Counted from the first letter of the stretch, positions 16,382 through 24,894 are shown. The stretch: DNA of 32,636 nucleotides from an uncultured Aeromonadales bacterium (GCA_902761645.1 CACWLF010000020.1:7250-39885); one strand, 5' to 3'. Program-made: numbers and translations. The notes: generated by a model from the letters alone, not told the origin.

Positions 16382-16469
16382 GGTGAGATATCAGAGTGGC
16401 TTAATGAGCACGCCTGGAAAGCGTGTATACGGAAACGTATCGAGGGTTCGAATCCCTCTCTCACCGCCA
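16382..16469 (+). tRNA. tRNA-Ser (anticodon GGA)
   Basis: This 88-base class II tRNA with encoded CCA end folds fully. The acceptor stem is GGTGAGA/TCTCACC with discriminator G; the anticodon loop is CTGGAAA with GGA at 16416-16418; a long variable arm follows (TATACGGAAACGTATC-like); and the T loop is GGTTCGAATCC. It is very close to the E. coli serine tRNA for UCC/UCU codons. There is no sign of an integrated element at its 3' end. Confidence 0.97.
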
Positions 16470-16512
16470 GACGACTTTTTCTTTTCCCTGAGTTTATCTG
16501 AAAGAATTTCCC

Positions 16513-17502
16513 ATGAAGATCTGTAATCTTATAAGCGGAAACATGGCTCTTTTGTCCATACTCACCGCGGTGTTCGCTTTTTTTGTCAACAACAGTTTCA
16601 CCTCCTGGATCGGAAATCATGATTTTTACGGAAACATAATCAATATTCCGACTCTGCTGATGATAATCATGTTCGGCATGGGTCTGACGGTAAAACCGAA
16701 GGATTTTGTAATAGTGTTCACCAGACCGAAACAGATTGTGATAGGGGAGCTGGCCCAGTTTCTGATTATGCCTCTGCTCGGTTTTCTTCTGTCCCTTCTT
16801 TTCAGACTGCCGGTTGAACTTGCTGTCGGCGTGATTCTGGTCGGATGCTGTCCGGGAGGAACATCGTCCAATGTAATGAGCTACATGGCTAAGGCTGATG
16901 TACCGCTCTCAATAGGACTTACATGCGTGTCGACCCTGCTGGCGCCTTTTGTGACTCCAGTTCTGACAGCATTTTACATTTCACTCTATCAGTCACAGTC
17001 TGCAGAACCAGTCACCGTGGACAAACTTGGAATGTTTCTCGGCATTGTAAAAATTGTGATTCTGCCGATAGCCGCCGGCATTGTGATTAACAGACTTCTG
17101 CCAAAGATTGCGGAAAAACTCATTTCCGTTCTTCCTGCTGTTTCCTGCATCGCAATCTGCCTGATTATCGGTGCAGTCATCGATGCCAGCGACGAAAAAC
17201 TTTTCACTCACGGATTTCTGATTTTTCTGGTTGTGGTGCTTCACAATCTCTGCGGCTATGCACTGGGATACGGTCTCGGCAGAATCTGCGGTTTCAGCGG
17301 TGCGAAGGCTGACACTCTGGCTCTGGAGGTCGGCATGCAGAACTCCGGAATGGCATCCAGTCTTGCCCAGACATTTTTTGCGGGACTTGCCGCAGCCACT
17401 CTGCCCGGTGCGATTTTTTCAACCTGGCACAATGTTTCAGGGGCTGTGGTTGCTTCATTAATGGCCAGAAGAAGGGAAGGAAAACAGAAGGAAGAGCAGT
17501 GA
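16513..17502 (+). CDS. Bile acid:sodium symporter family transporter
   Basis: This 329-residue inner-membrane protein of the BASS family has about nine or ten hydrophobic helices. Family hallmarks are IMFGMGLTVKPKDF (about 52-65), GCCPGGTSSNVMSYMAKAD (111-129), which forms the first crossed helix, and EVGMQNSGMASSLA (272-285), which forms the second. These line the sodium and substrate sites. Bacterial members move organic anions such as keto acids or bile acids with Na+; the substrate here is not known. The ATG at 16513 has only a weak site (GAAAGAA). The gene follows the tRNA by 43 bases and could be read from the same promoter. Confidence 0.92.
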   Translation: MKICNLISGNMALLSILTAVFAFFVNNSFTSWIGNHDFYGNIINIPTLLMIIMFGMGLTVKPKDFVIVFTRPKQIVIGELAQFLIMPLLGFLLSLLFRLPVELAVGVILVGCCPGGTSSNVMSYMAKADVPLSIGLTCVSTLLAPFVTPVLTAFYISLYQSQSAEPVTVDKLGMFLGIVKIVILPIAAGIVINRLLPKIAEKLISVLPAVSCIAICLIIGAVIDASDEKLFTHGFLIFLVVVLHNLCGYALGYGLGRICGFSGAKADTLALEVGMQNSGMASSLAQTFFAGLAAATLPGAIFSTWHNVSGAVVASLMARRREGKQKEEQ

Positions 17503-17830
17503 TCCTAATTTAAGAACGGATGCAGTGTTTTCAGAATATATTCCGAAGCAGCAAAGCCGGTCATACAGACATCTACTGCTGATATTTGTTCATCACTGCC
17601 GCTTTCTCCCCTGAAAAAGCGGAACAGATCTGACAACACCGCTTAAAATTGATACCTTGATCTCAAACCATGACTATTTGCCGCCTGGATCTCATTTCAT
17701 GCGCAAATATATTCAGTGTGGAATTGCATCCGTCATATAATGATTTCAGCAGGGCGGCAAAGACGATGTTCGGGCTTGGAAATCCGCCCGGTTGCATCGG
17801 ATGATATTAATTTTTTACGGTAGTACTGAT
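17503..17830. other. Gene-free stretch
   Basis: This 328-base stretch lies between the transporter gene and the exported unknown. I find no convincing reading frame, hairpin or repeat. It must hold the promoter of the next gene, which is not clear. Confidence 0.4.
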
Positions 17831-18319
17831 ATGAAAAAAAAATTTGCAATAGGACTGATATCTTTCATCGCAGCATTATCCAGTGCGTATGCATATCTTG
17901 AGGATGTATACGTTCCGAAGGGATGGCGCGTGATGCATAACAATTATGAAACCAGATATGTAACCAAAGCCAATAAAAATCATTATGTCACCCTGATGAT
18001 TTTTCCTGTAAGCGAGTTTATCAGCAGCATCAATCAGAAAAACAAAAGACAGGAGGAATACAATGCTTCCCGAATCCTGTCCAACAGGGCAAAATGCAAA
18101 ACCATGGAAACCAGGGAAACATACCAGTACCTCAAAGACTGCGAGGTTTATCCTGAAACTCTTACATCTTATGCCATGGTAAAAATGCACAAAGACCGTG
18201 TTTTCTTTACCGGCGTAGTTTGCGACAATTCAAATGAGGATCCTGAAATCAATGAGTGTGCGCAGGCCAAAAAAATCATTGATTCATTTGATATTTTCAA
18301 TCAGCCTTATGACTTTTAA
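17831..18319 (+). CDS. Exported protein of unknown function
   Basis: This 162-residue protein has a clear signal peptide (MKKKFAIGLISFIAALSSAYA). The start was placed at 17831 because an in-frame upstream ATG at 17792 would put 13 residues before the signal. The mature part is small and probably alpha/beta, with VPKGWRVMHNNYETRYVTK near its start. It contains Cys at CKTMETRETYQYLKDC and again near VVCDNSNEDPEINEC, so two disulfides are possible. I recognise no family. The pattern of exported fold plus paired Cys suggests a periplasmic or secreted factor. There is no operon partner within 280 bases on either side. Confidence 0.7.
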   Translation: MKKKFAIGLISFIAALSSAYAYLEDVYVPKGWRVMHNNYETRYVTKANKNHYVTLMIFPVSEFISSINQKNKRQEEYNASRILSNRAKCKTMETRETYQYLKDCEVYPETLTSYAMVKMHKDRVFFTGVVCDNSNEDPEINECAQAKKIIDSFDIFNQPYDF

Positions 18320-18364
18320 CGCAGGATTTCCCGATTAAAAGTCAATCTTGTTTGCAGATCTCAA

Positions 18365-18395
18365 GAAGCCGGTCATGCGTTGCTGTACCGGTTTC
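18365..18395. repeat. Inverted repeat downstream of the exported unknown
   Basis: GAAGCCGGT (18365-18373) pairs with ACCGGTTTC (18387-18395) with one G-U pair and a 13-base loop. It could end the upstream transcript, but the U-run after it is poor. Confidence 0.35.
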
Positions 18396-18612
18396 CTTGT
18401 ATTTGCAGCCGGTAAAATTCAATCCGCCGCCGCAGATTTCCTAATTATTTTAGTTAATTTTCTTAATTTTAATACGCACATTCTCTAAATATTATAAATG
18501 AGAAGCACCTCTGCGCATCACAGTTCACAATTTTAACCACATGATTTTTTTTTCTAATTTTTTTAGGTAAAATGAAATATGGACAGTAAAAAGAAAAAGA
18601 GGAGATCCGGCG

Positions 18613-19131
18613 ATGAGTGTTCTTTTTGAAAAACAGGCCAGCGGTTACAAAGTCAAGAGAACCGTCAGAAAAAATGACAAATGCGTTGTGGAGATCCTCG
18701 GAACGATTACAAGATCAAATGCAATCTCCCGGGATTACGATAATGTTGTGGATCTGGACGGAAATATATCAAGCTGGTACAGAAACTTTCATGCCAAGGC
18801 AAATTATTTCAGATACCTTGAAAAGGCAATCCTTGAACTCAAACGCCCATACACCTTCAATATTGCAAAAAAATTTACCGAAGAGGATCCTGATGCTTCA
18901 ATTCGGGATATTCTATCTCCAGAAGAATTCAGTCAGCTGCAGGAAATGCTTATGAAAATGAATTCTCTCAAGGAGCGGTCCAGAGAAATCAGAGAATTTC
19001 AGGAATATGCACGTGCGGCCATAACAGATCTGTCATCCTTCGTCAAAGGAACAGGCTACGGCAGATACAGCCCCGGCAGTTCTGAACCTTCCCTGAAGGA
19101 ACAGTCCACCGGAAGAGGCATCATAAAATAA
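18613..19131 (+). CDS. Unknown 172-residue protein with a mobile-block relative
   Basis: This gene has a good ribosome site (GAGGAG) and ATG at 18613. The family is not recognised. The N-terminal half looks like small beta strands (YKVKRTVRKNDKCVVEILGT), then VDLDGNISSWYRNFHAKANY and a helical C-terminal part (LQEMLMKMNSLKERSREIRE) that may form a coiled coil. No signal peptide or membrane segment is seen. The incomplete protein at the right edge (32263-32636, minus) matches it through GTI, VD-DGN-S-WY--FH-K-N--RYL-KAI and the helical part (QMLMKLNSYKERIAEI). Here the codon use is that of the central block. It may have entered from an element and then adapted. Confidence 0.75.
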   Translation: MSVLFEKQASGYKVKRTVRKNDKCVVEILGTITRSNAISRDYDNVVDLDGNISSWYRNFHAKANYFRYLEKAILELKRPYTFNIAKKFTEEDPDASIRDILSPEEFSQLQEMLMKMNSLKERSREIREFQEYARAAITDLSSFVKGTGYGRYSPGSSEPSLKEQSTGRGIIK

Positions 19132-19307
19132 TCCAGGCGGTGCAGCATCAGTTAAATGAAACCGCGCTGAGATTATGTTTCTTACAGCATGCAGGTGTTC
19201 TTGAATTCCTGAAAAAACATAAAAACATATTTTTTTACACATTTTCTTTAATAGAATGCAGATTAGGTTATAATTAATCCTGTGTTTTAAATTCAAATGG
19301 ATCTGCA

Positions 19308-19805
19308 ATGTCATACAGAAACAACAAAAAACTGTTTAATGATTCCATCATAGGTACCGTTCTATCAGTAATAGCGGCTTTATTTATAGGTAAATACTTT
19401 GTTGATCCGACAGGACTTAAATCTGTCACATTGGATTACGACGATCTGATCGACAGGAACAGACCGGCGGAAACCGTGCAGGATAATCAAAAGGAACGAA
19501 GGATCGGCGACACACAGGAATATTTCGAATTCAAAACCAGGCAGAACGCCATCGATCATTTCAACAAACACAGAAGCGAATTCAATTATCAGAGCGTTGA
19601 CGAATACGTCGAGGGAGCCAACAGGGTTATAAACAATCCCAATGCGCTTTACAAAACCGAGAAGGAAGACGGGGATTACATATATTATCTTCAGACCACA
19701 AAGGAAATAGTTTTTATCAGCAGAATAAAGGATTACCGCAACAGACATTTCATCAGAACCTATTTCCGTCCCAGCAGCGGACTTGAATATTTCCAGCGGC
19801 AGTAA
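19308..19805 (+). CDS. Membrane-anchored protein with BECR-nuclease-like C-terminus
   Basis: This 165-residue protein has a short basic N-terminus, one membrane segment (about residues 12-30, SIIGTVLSVIAALFIGKYF), a hydrophilic stalk and a C-terminal domain from about residue 80. That domain reads HFNKHRSEFNYQSVDEYVEG, then GDYIYYLQTTKEIVFISR and IRTYFRPSSGLEYFQRQ. The order His-x-x-Lys-His, EF, EY, a strand with Y...T.E, then RTYF.P..G..Y is the pattern I know from BECR-fold (barnase/EndoU/colicin/RelE-like) domains at the ends of phage head proteins and polymorphic toxins. If active it would be an RNase facing the periplasm or released outward. No immunity gene is evident next to it. The function is inferred and not shown. 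Confidence 0.6.
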   Translation: MSYRNNKKLFNDSIIGTVLSVIAALFIGKYFVDPTGLKSVTLDYDDLIDRNRPAETVQDNQKERRIGDTQEYFEFKTRQNAIDHFNKHRSEFNYQSVDEYVEGANRVINNPNALYKTEKEDGDYIYYLQTTKEIVFISRIKDYRNRHFIRTYFRPSSGLEYFQRQ

Positions 19806-19850
19806 TCCATGAATGGAAACATTTTTGCCTTATGACATGATCATTGGAAT

Positions 19851-19866
19851 CGGAAGTATGCTTCCG
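19851..19866. repeat. Short hairpin after the BECR-like gene
   Basis: CGGAAG-TATG-CTTCCG is a perfect 6-bp stem with a 4-base loop, 46 bases after the stop. There is no T-run, so it is at best a weak terminator or stability element. Confidence 0.3.
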
Positions 19867-19930
19867 GCACTGTGTGAAATGCCTCGGAGATTGATTTAAA
19901 AATAAATAATTGCAAAGCAGAGAAAATTAA

Positions 19931-20914
19931 ATGAGCAGTGACAATAACAGGGATTCAGGATGCGGATGCCTCCTGCTGCTTGCTATCATAATAGCAACCC
20001 GTGGCGCAGCCATCGGATTTATATTGGCTCTTGTTGTTCTGTATTTTATCTGGACATTCATAGCAGCCTTTTTCAAGGCATTGTTCAGGGGTGCGTCAAG
20101 CGGCGACTCGTCCGGAGAATACAGAGATGCATATGGCGACAGCAGCTACAGCGGTGAACAGCAGTCAGGATTCGGTTCATCTGATTCAGACACCGGTCCC
20201 GACTATACCGAGTTTCTGTGCGCGATATGCCGTCTTTGCGGCTATATCTCCCGTGCCGGCGGAAATATTACCAAAGAGCAGATCGACATTGTTTCCAAAA
20301 TAATCGATCAGGCGGATCCACGCATAAAAATCAGAAAAAAGCTTCAGGATGAATTCCGTGAGGGAAAGAGCGACGGATTCGACCCTTATCTTACCTGCAA
20401 ATCAATAAAAAGCACGGTAATCAATGATTCTTCTTCGGCGAATTTTATTCTTAATCTGCTGCTTTCACTTATATTTTCCGACAATGTCGTAACCGATCTT
20501 GAAAGACAGCGCCTTTATCAGATTACCGATCTGCTTGGAATAAACCGTGCCGCTGTAAATTCAAAATTCAGAGAATTCGAGTTTGCCTACGGATACAGCA
20601 GTTACAGCAGCAATCGCGAGGAAAGAAGCTATTCATATCAGGAAAGGAGAAGTTCCGGAGACGAATCCTCATCCCGCTCCCGTCAGAGAAGCTCCTCAAC
20701 ATCATCCCAGGGAATCAGCAGCAGAGATGACGCGCTCAGAATTCTGGGACTCGGCAGCGGTGCAACAGCCCAGGATATTAAACGAGCCTACCTTAAACTG
20801 ATGAAGGAATATCACCCTGACCGTTTAAAAGCAAAGGGAATTACCGGTTCTCTTAAAAAAGAGTATGAGGAAAAATGCAAACTCATTACCGAGGCTTACA
20901 ACTATCTTAAGTAA
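19931..20914 (+). CDS. Membrane-anchored TerB-like/J-domain protein, DjlA-like, copy 2
   Basis: This 327-residue protein opens the main cluster. The N-terminus has a Cys-rich SGCGCLLLLAI segment and two closely spaced membrane helices (about residues 12-52). A short Ser/Gly/Tyr linker leads to the TerB-like domain (about 90-215, FLCAICRLCGYISRAGGNIT to LIFSDNVVTDLERQRL). A Ser/Arg-rich linker and the J domain follow, with HPD at 295-297 and the YNYLK end. The TerB part has conserved acidic positions (FDPYLT, SDN). Only 5 bases separate it from copy 3, so the two are surely one transcript. The linker is rich in SSRSRQRSSS-type sequence. Confidence 0.88.
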   Translation: MSSDNNRDSGCGCLLLLAIIIATRGAAIGFILALVVLYFIWTFIAAFFKALFRGASSGDSSGEYRDAYGDSSYSGEQQSGFGSSDSDTGPDYTEFLCAICRLCGYISRAGGNITKEQIDIVSKIIDQADPRIKIRKKLQDEFREGKSDGFDPYLTCKSIKSTVINDSSSANFILNLLLSLIFSDNVVTDLERQRLYQITDLLGINRAAVNSKFREFEFAYGYSSYSSNREERSYSYQERRSSGDESSSRSRQRSSSTSSQGISSRDDALRILGLGSGATAQDIKRAYLKLMKEYHPDRLKAKGITGSLKKEYEEKCKLITEAYNYLK

Positions 20915-20919
20915 AAAAT

Positions 20920-21999
20920 ATGTCCCATATCATAGTAATTTTGTTTTTTGTGTTTTACATTGCAGTTACGCAAAAACTGAAAATTTCCGATAACGACATG
21001 AAAACAGGCATGATGGCACTGATTATCTCGATCCTGGTACCTTTCATGCTATGTCTTTTTGTATCGATCTCAATCAGGTTTGCTTGTCTTGAAGGACATT
21101 TTCACTTACCGTTTGATATACCGCAATCCGTCATCACGTCAATTTTTGCGGCAGCCGTCATCGGAATGGCATGCCTTCTTTTCAGACCTGTTTTCAGAAT
21201 TCTTAAATTCCTTCCGGATTATGTTGCCGGTAAATTATCCATAGATTTCAGCAGTACCGGAAAAACCGGTCTCAGCGGACAGTCCGGAAAATCAAAAAGC
21301 TACGTAGAGTTTATTTCCTCAATCTGCCGTGTATGCGGATATATTTCCAGGGCAAATCCAGAGGTTGCTCCGGAACAGCTTGATATTGTAAACAGGCTGA
21401 TCAGCAACACCCAGATGACCTCCGGCATGATTGACGAATTTGAATCAGGCCGCAGAGACGGTTTCGATCCGGAGCAGAGCTGTGCAATCATCAGAAAAAA
21501 ACTGAAATATGACGATTACTGGGAAAAATTCATCTCAGGCATACTGATAAGACTGGTATTCTCAGACAGGATTATGACCGCAGAGGAAAAGACCAGACTG
21601 TTCCATGTTGCCGATCTGATGAACATTTCCCGTTCATGTCTCAACAGTCAGATTTCCGCAATGGAATGTGAATACAAATATTTTTCAGACATGCGCAGCG
21701 GCCAGGATTCCGAAAAAATCTACAGTCACGGCGGCGGAAGCAGAGAATCAGCTTCCCGCCGGAAAAAATCTGCCAGTGAAAGAGATCAGAGAATTTCAAG
21801 CAGATACAAGGCTCTTCAGATCCTCGAAATCGATATAGGCGCCGACGAAAAACAGATTAAGGACGCATACCTCAGGCTGATGAAGGAGTATCATCCTGAC
21901 CGGCTGAAGGCCAGAGTCATTACAGGCTCTCTGCAGTTCGAATACGAGGAGAAGTGCAAACTTGTCACCGAGACATACAATTATCTCAAGCAGTACTGA
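20920..21999 (+). CDS. Membrane-anchored TerB-like/J-domain protein, DjlA-like, copy 3
   Basis: This 359-residue protein has two clear N-terminal membrane helices, a third one near residues 70-90 (SIFAAAVIGMACLLFRPVF), and a TerB-like domain (about 127-245, YVEFISSICRVCGYISRANP to LVFSDRIMTAEEKTRLF). The basic linker is shorter than in copies 1 and 5. The J domain has HPD at 325-327 and ends YNYLKQY, two residues longer than its relatives. In the J domain ARVITG replaces the KGITG or RGITG of the others. Its TerB part (NPEV-PEQ-DIVN-LIS) is closest to that of copy 4, which indicates a more recent split between the two. Translation probably depends on copy 2, since no own ribosome site is visible. 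Confidence 0.88.
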   Translation: MSHIIVILFFVFYIAVTQKLKISDNDMKTGMMALIISILVPFMLCLFVSISIRFACLEGHFHLPFDIPQSVITSIFAAAVIGMACLLFRPVFRILKFLPDYVAGKLSIDFSSTGKTGLSGQSGKSKSYVEFISSICRVCGYISRANPEVAPEQLDIVNRLISNTQMTSGMIDEFESGRRDGFDPEQSCAIIRKKLKYDDYWEKFISGILIRLVFSDRIMTAEEKTRLFHVADLMNISRSCLNSQISAMECEYKYFSDMRSGQDSEKIYSHGGGSRESASRRKKSASERDQRISSRYKALQILEIDIGADEKQIKDAYLRLMKEYHPDRLKARVITGSLQFEYEEKCKLVTETYNYLKQY

Positions 22000-22072
22000 C
22001 GGAACATTAAGTCATCATTAAAGTTACCGGGGTTCAGGAGCAGACGCAATTCTAATGACGGAGAAAACAGCA

Positions 22073-22483
22073 ATGAACAAATCGAAAAATTTTTCTGCGG
22101 TCAATCTCGCGCTTACCGCGGCGGCAGCTGTTCTTCTGCCGGTCTGTATCTGTACACTCAGTAAAAACAGTCTGGATTTCAGCAGGGACTACCTTGCAGT
22201 CTGCCGGGAATTTGCCGGTCAGGGGCCGATATTTACTGTTCTGCTTGTCAGCTTGCTGTTCGGAGCAGTCATATCGGTAAAAAATATGCAGGGACTTCTG
22301 TGTGTGCTGATTTTCAATCTGACTCTGTGCATAATTCTGCCGGATGATCGCACCGTAGTTTTCTGCGGAATTTATTTCATTCTGGCGGCGGTTTTCTACT
22401 GCATAGTGCGACCTCTGCTGTGTAAAGCGGTTTCGTATGCCGGCGGACATGACTCTTCGGCAGATGCGGTCGGGAAACGATGA
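22073..22483 (+). CDS. Membrane-only paralogue of the J-domain family (no TerB, no J)
   Basis: This 136-residue membrane protein has four likely helices. It aligns with the N-terminal third of copy 4, which starts 12 bases after its stop. Shared marks are FAGQGPIFTVLL against FIAKGPIVIIPF, then a helix ending in IVRPLL against TLRPLI. It stops where copy 4 continues into its TerB domain. I chose the ATG at 22073, with GGAG 9 bases before it, over the in-frame ATG at 22055. It is either a partial duplication that lost its cytoplasmic domains or a membrane partner kept on purpose; the intact frame and good ribosome site favour a translated protein. Confidence 0.7.
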   Translation: MNKSKNFSAVNLALTAAAAVLLPVCICTLSKNSLDFSRDYLAVCREFAGQGPIFTVLLVSLLFGAVISVKNMQGLLCVLIFNLTLCIILPDDRTVVFCGIYFILAAVFYCIVRPLLCKAVSYAGGHDSSADAVGKR

Positions 22484-22495
22484 AAGGGCTATTAT

Positions 22496-23686
22496 ATGAA
22501 ACAAAACAAAAACGGCAGTAAACATGCTTTTTCACTTGCCGATATTCTGCTTTCTGCTACGGCTGTTCTTCTGATTTTCATTCTTGCATTCATTGTTTTC
22601 AGCGGCAACCAGGATTTTACCGGTTACGACTATGCCGGTTTCATTAAAGGGTTCATAGCCAAGGGACCGATCGTAATAATTCCATTCATTTTCATCATGA
22701 CGGTGCTGCTTTATTTAATCAGACGTCCTGGAGGAGTGCTGGTTTATCTGATTGTCACGCTGCTGATCTGCATCAGAGCGGCATCCGGTCATATCACAGT
22801 CATTTTCGGTTCGCTTTTTCTTTTTGTAACTGTTTGTGCATTCACTCTCAGACCTCTAATTTCCGCAGGATGCAGAAAGCTGACGGCAAAATATCCGGCA
22901 CTGAACATTGTCAGCCTTTGTTCGAATCTGATTGAAAAAATCAGCAGCGTGAACAACCGCCATGAAAACGGATTTCAGAACGAAAACGATGAATACAGCG
23001 ACTACACAATGTTTATCCGTGCAATCTGCCGTATCTGCGGATATTTGTCAAAAGCCAATCCCGAGGTAACACCGGATCAGATAGAAATTGTAAACAAGCT
23101 GATCAGCGATACCCGCAAAAGTCCGGAACTGATTGAGGAATTTCTGGCGGGTCAGAAGGATTCCTTCGATCCGTATCAGACCTGTCTGCAGATCAGATCG
23201 TTCCTGTCAGGTGACAGCTACTGGGACAAATTCATTGTCAATGTTCTGGTTAAACTGGTATTTTCAGACAGAATAATCACGGAAGAGGAGAGCGGCAGAC
23301 TCTTCAAGGTTACAGATCTTATGGGTATTTCCAGAACCTGCGTAAATGACAAAATAGCGGCTATGGAATTTGAATTCACCTACGGTTCAAGCCAGCGCAG
23401 CGGCAGCCGCAGCAAAAGCAGAAATAAAAAAGAAGGAACAGATTCCGGAAACAGAGGCAGATACACCGGCAGCAGTGATGAAGGAATTTCAAACCGCAGT
23501 CATGCTCTGAGAATACTGGAACTTGACAGCAGTGCCACACCTCAGCAGATTAAGCGCGCCTATCTTAATCTGATGAAGGAATATCATCCGGACAGACTCA
23601 GAGCCAGAGGCATAACCGGTACGCTGCGGGATGAATACGAGGAAAAATGCAAGCTTGTTACCGAAGCATACAATTACCTGAAATAA
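22496..23686 (+). CDS. Membrane-anchored TerB-like/J-domain protein, DjlA-like, copy 4
   Basis: This 396-residue protein has a four-helix membrane part (about residues 15-125), the same type as the 22073 protein. A short linker leads to the TerB-like domain (about 160-280, YTMFIRAICRICGYLSKANP to LVFSDRIITEEESGRLF). A basic Ser/Arg/Gly linker is followed by the J domain with HPD at 364-366 and the YNYLK end. The ribosome site AAAGGG lies at good distance. Its TerB part is nearest to copy 3 (NPEV-P-Q-EIVN-LIS, LVKLVFSDRI). The larger membrane part suggests that a different membrane client is sensed than by the two-helix copies. Confidence 0.88.
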   Translation: MKQNKNGSKHAFSLADILLSATAVLLIFILAFIVFSGNQDFTGYDYAGFIKGFIAKGPIVIIPFIFIMTVLLYLIRRPGGVLVYLIVTLLICIRAASGHITVIFGSLFLFVTVCAFTLRPLISAGCRKLTAKYPALNIVSLCSNLIEKISSVNNRHENGFQNENDEYSDYTMFIRAICRICGYLSKANPEVTPDQIEIVNKLISDTRKSPELIEEFLAGQKDSFDPYQTCLQIRSFLSGDSYWDKFIVNVLVKLVFSDRIITEEESGRLFKVTDLMGISRTCVNDKIAAMEFEFTYGSSQRSGSRSKSRNKKEGTDSGNRGRYTGSSDEGISNRSHALRILELDSSATPQQIKRAYLNLMKEYHPDRLRARGITGTLRDEYEEKCKLVTEAYNYLK

Positions 23687-23880
23687 CAGCAAAGCTCCTG
23701 TTTTTAACGAGTGAACATTAAACAGCGGCGTTGAATTTCTGCCTGATTTTCAGATATCCGAAAATATGCTGAAATGTATGCCGTTTGCAGCAGCTGTGAT
23801 AAAATAAGCCGGTTCCGTGGATAATGCCCCGGAATACAGGACTGATCAGCAGTATTTTTAATAATTTTCCTTAAAGCGCC

Positions 23881-24894
23881 ATGAAAAACAAAAAAAAGAT
23901 CGTCATTGCTGTTGCAGCGTTTTTTGCAGTTATGACACTGTTTAAACTGTTCGGAGCATTATTGTTTCCGATTGCAGTTCTGCTCGTCATTGCCTGCATA
24001 AAATTAAAAAAAAGCAGTAGTGGAGGGGAATTCAGCAGTCTATTCGGCGGCATGTTCGACAGCCGGGGAGATGCATCCGGAAATGCCGGCGCCTCCGGCA
24101 GCGGAGATAAAAACTATCAGACAAGCTTTCTGGATTTTCTTTCGTGCGTATGCAGGCTGAGCGGATATGTATCCCGCGCGGGAGGAACTGTTACAAGAGA
24201 GCAGATCAGCATTGTTTCAAAACTTATAGATGACGCTCATGTTACCGATGATCTTAAAACCAGACTGCAGAATGAATTCAATGCAGGCAAAAACAATAAT
24301 TTCGACTTCAAGGAAACCTGCGGAATCCTCAATACCGCTTTTCATGCAGATCCTGAACTGAAAGATTTCACCATTGATATTCTGCTTTCGCTGATCTGTT
24401 CGGATCATATAGTCAACGATGCGGAAATAAACAGACTTATCGAGATTTCCGGTCAGTTCGGCATGCCGATGTCTGAAATTCAGACCAAAATGCACCGCTA
24501 TACCTTTACCTTTAAAACCGGTTCATCATATTCATATTCAGGTCAAAGTCAGAAATCCAACTCCGACAGCAGGAGCGGAGCCGGCAGCAGCGGTAAATAC
24601 AGCCACAGCAGCGATAACAGAAGTTCAAGCCGCAACAATTCAGGCTACAGTTACAGTTCCGGCAGAGGTTCCGGCGGAGACACCCCGAAAAGTGTCAGCT
24701 GCCGTTCCGACGCACTGAGCATTCTCGGGCTGTCAGGAAAGGTTACACCTCAGCAGATAAAAAGAGCATACCTGAAACTTATCAAGGAATATCATCCGGA
24801 CAGACTGAAAGCAAGAGGCATAACAGGATCTCTCCAGAGTGAATATGAAGAGAAATGCAAACTGATAACAGAAGCGTACAATTATCTGAAATAA
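23881..24894 (+). CDS. Membrane-anchored TerB-like/J-domain protein, DjlA-like, copy 5
   Basis: This 337-residue protein has two short N-terminal hydrophobic stretches after MKNKKK (about residues 7-25 and 28-42). A Gly/Ser linker leads to the TerB-like domain (about 82-200, FLDFLSCVCRLSGYVSRAGG to LLSLICSDHIVNDAEINRL). The long linker is very rich in Ser/Gly/Tyr/Asn. The J domain has HPD at 305-307 and the YNYLK end. The usual LCGY is LSGY here, so one conserved Cys is lost. It begins 194 bases after copy 4 and has a weak ribosome site; it may have its own promoter. It lies immediately before the propeptide-like and protease genes. Confidence 0.87.
   Translation: MKNKKKIVIAVAAFFAVMTLFKLFGALLFPIAVLLVIACIKLKKSSSGGEFSSLFGGMFDSRGDASGNAGASGSGDKNYQTSFLDFLSCVCRLSGYVSRAGGTVTREQISIVSKLIDDAHVTDDLKTRLQNEFNAGKNNNFDFKETCGILNTAFHADPELKDFTIDILLSLICSDHIVNDAEINRLIEISGQFGMPMSEIQTKMHRYTFTFKTGSSYSYSGQSQKSNSDSRSGAGSSGKYSHSSDNRSSSRNNSGYSYSSGRGSGGDTPKSVSCRSDALSILGLSGKVTPQQIKRAYLKLIKEYHPDRLKARGITGSLQSEYEEKCKLITEAYNYLK

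Noticed and set aside
16382-16469. tRNA-Ser as attachment site of the flanking elements
   Set aside because: Central-block sequence lies on both sides for kilobases, with no integrase and no repeat of the tRNA 3' end seen in the window.
22052-22525. 157-codon minus-strand frame across the membrane-only paralogue
   Set aside because: It is antisense to a gene with helices homologous to copy 4; composition is typical of a shadow frame.
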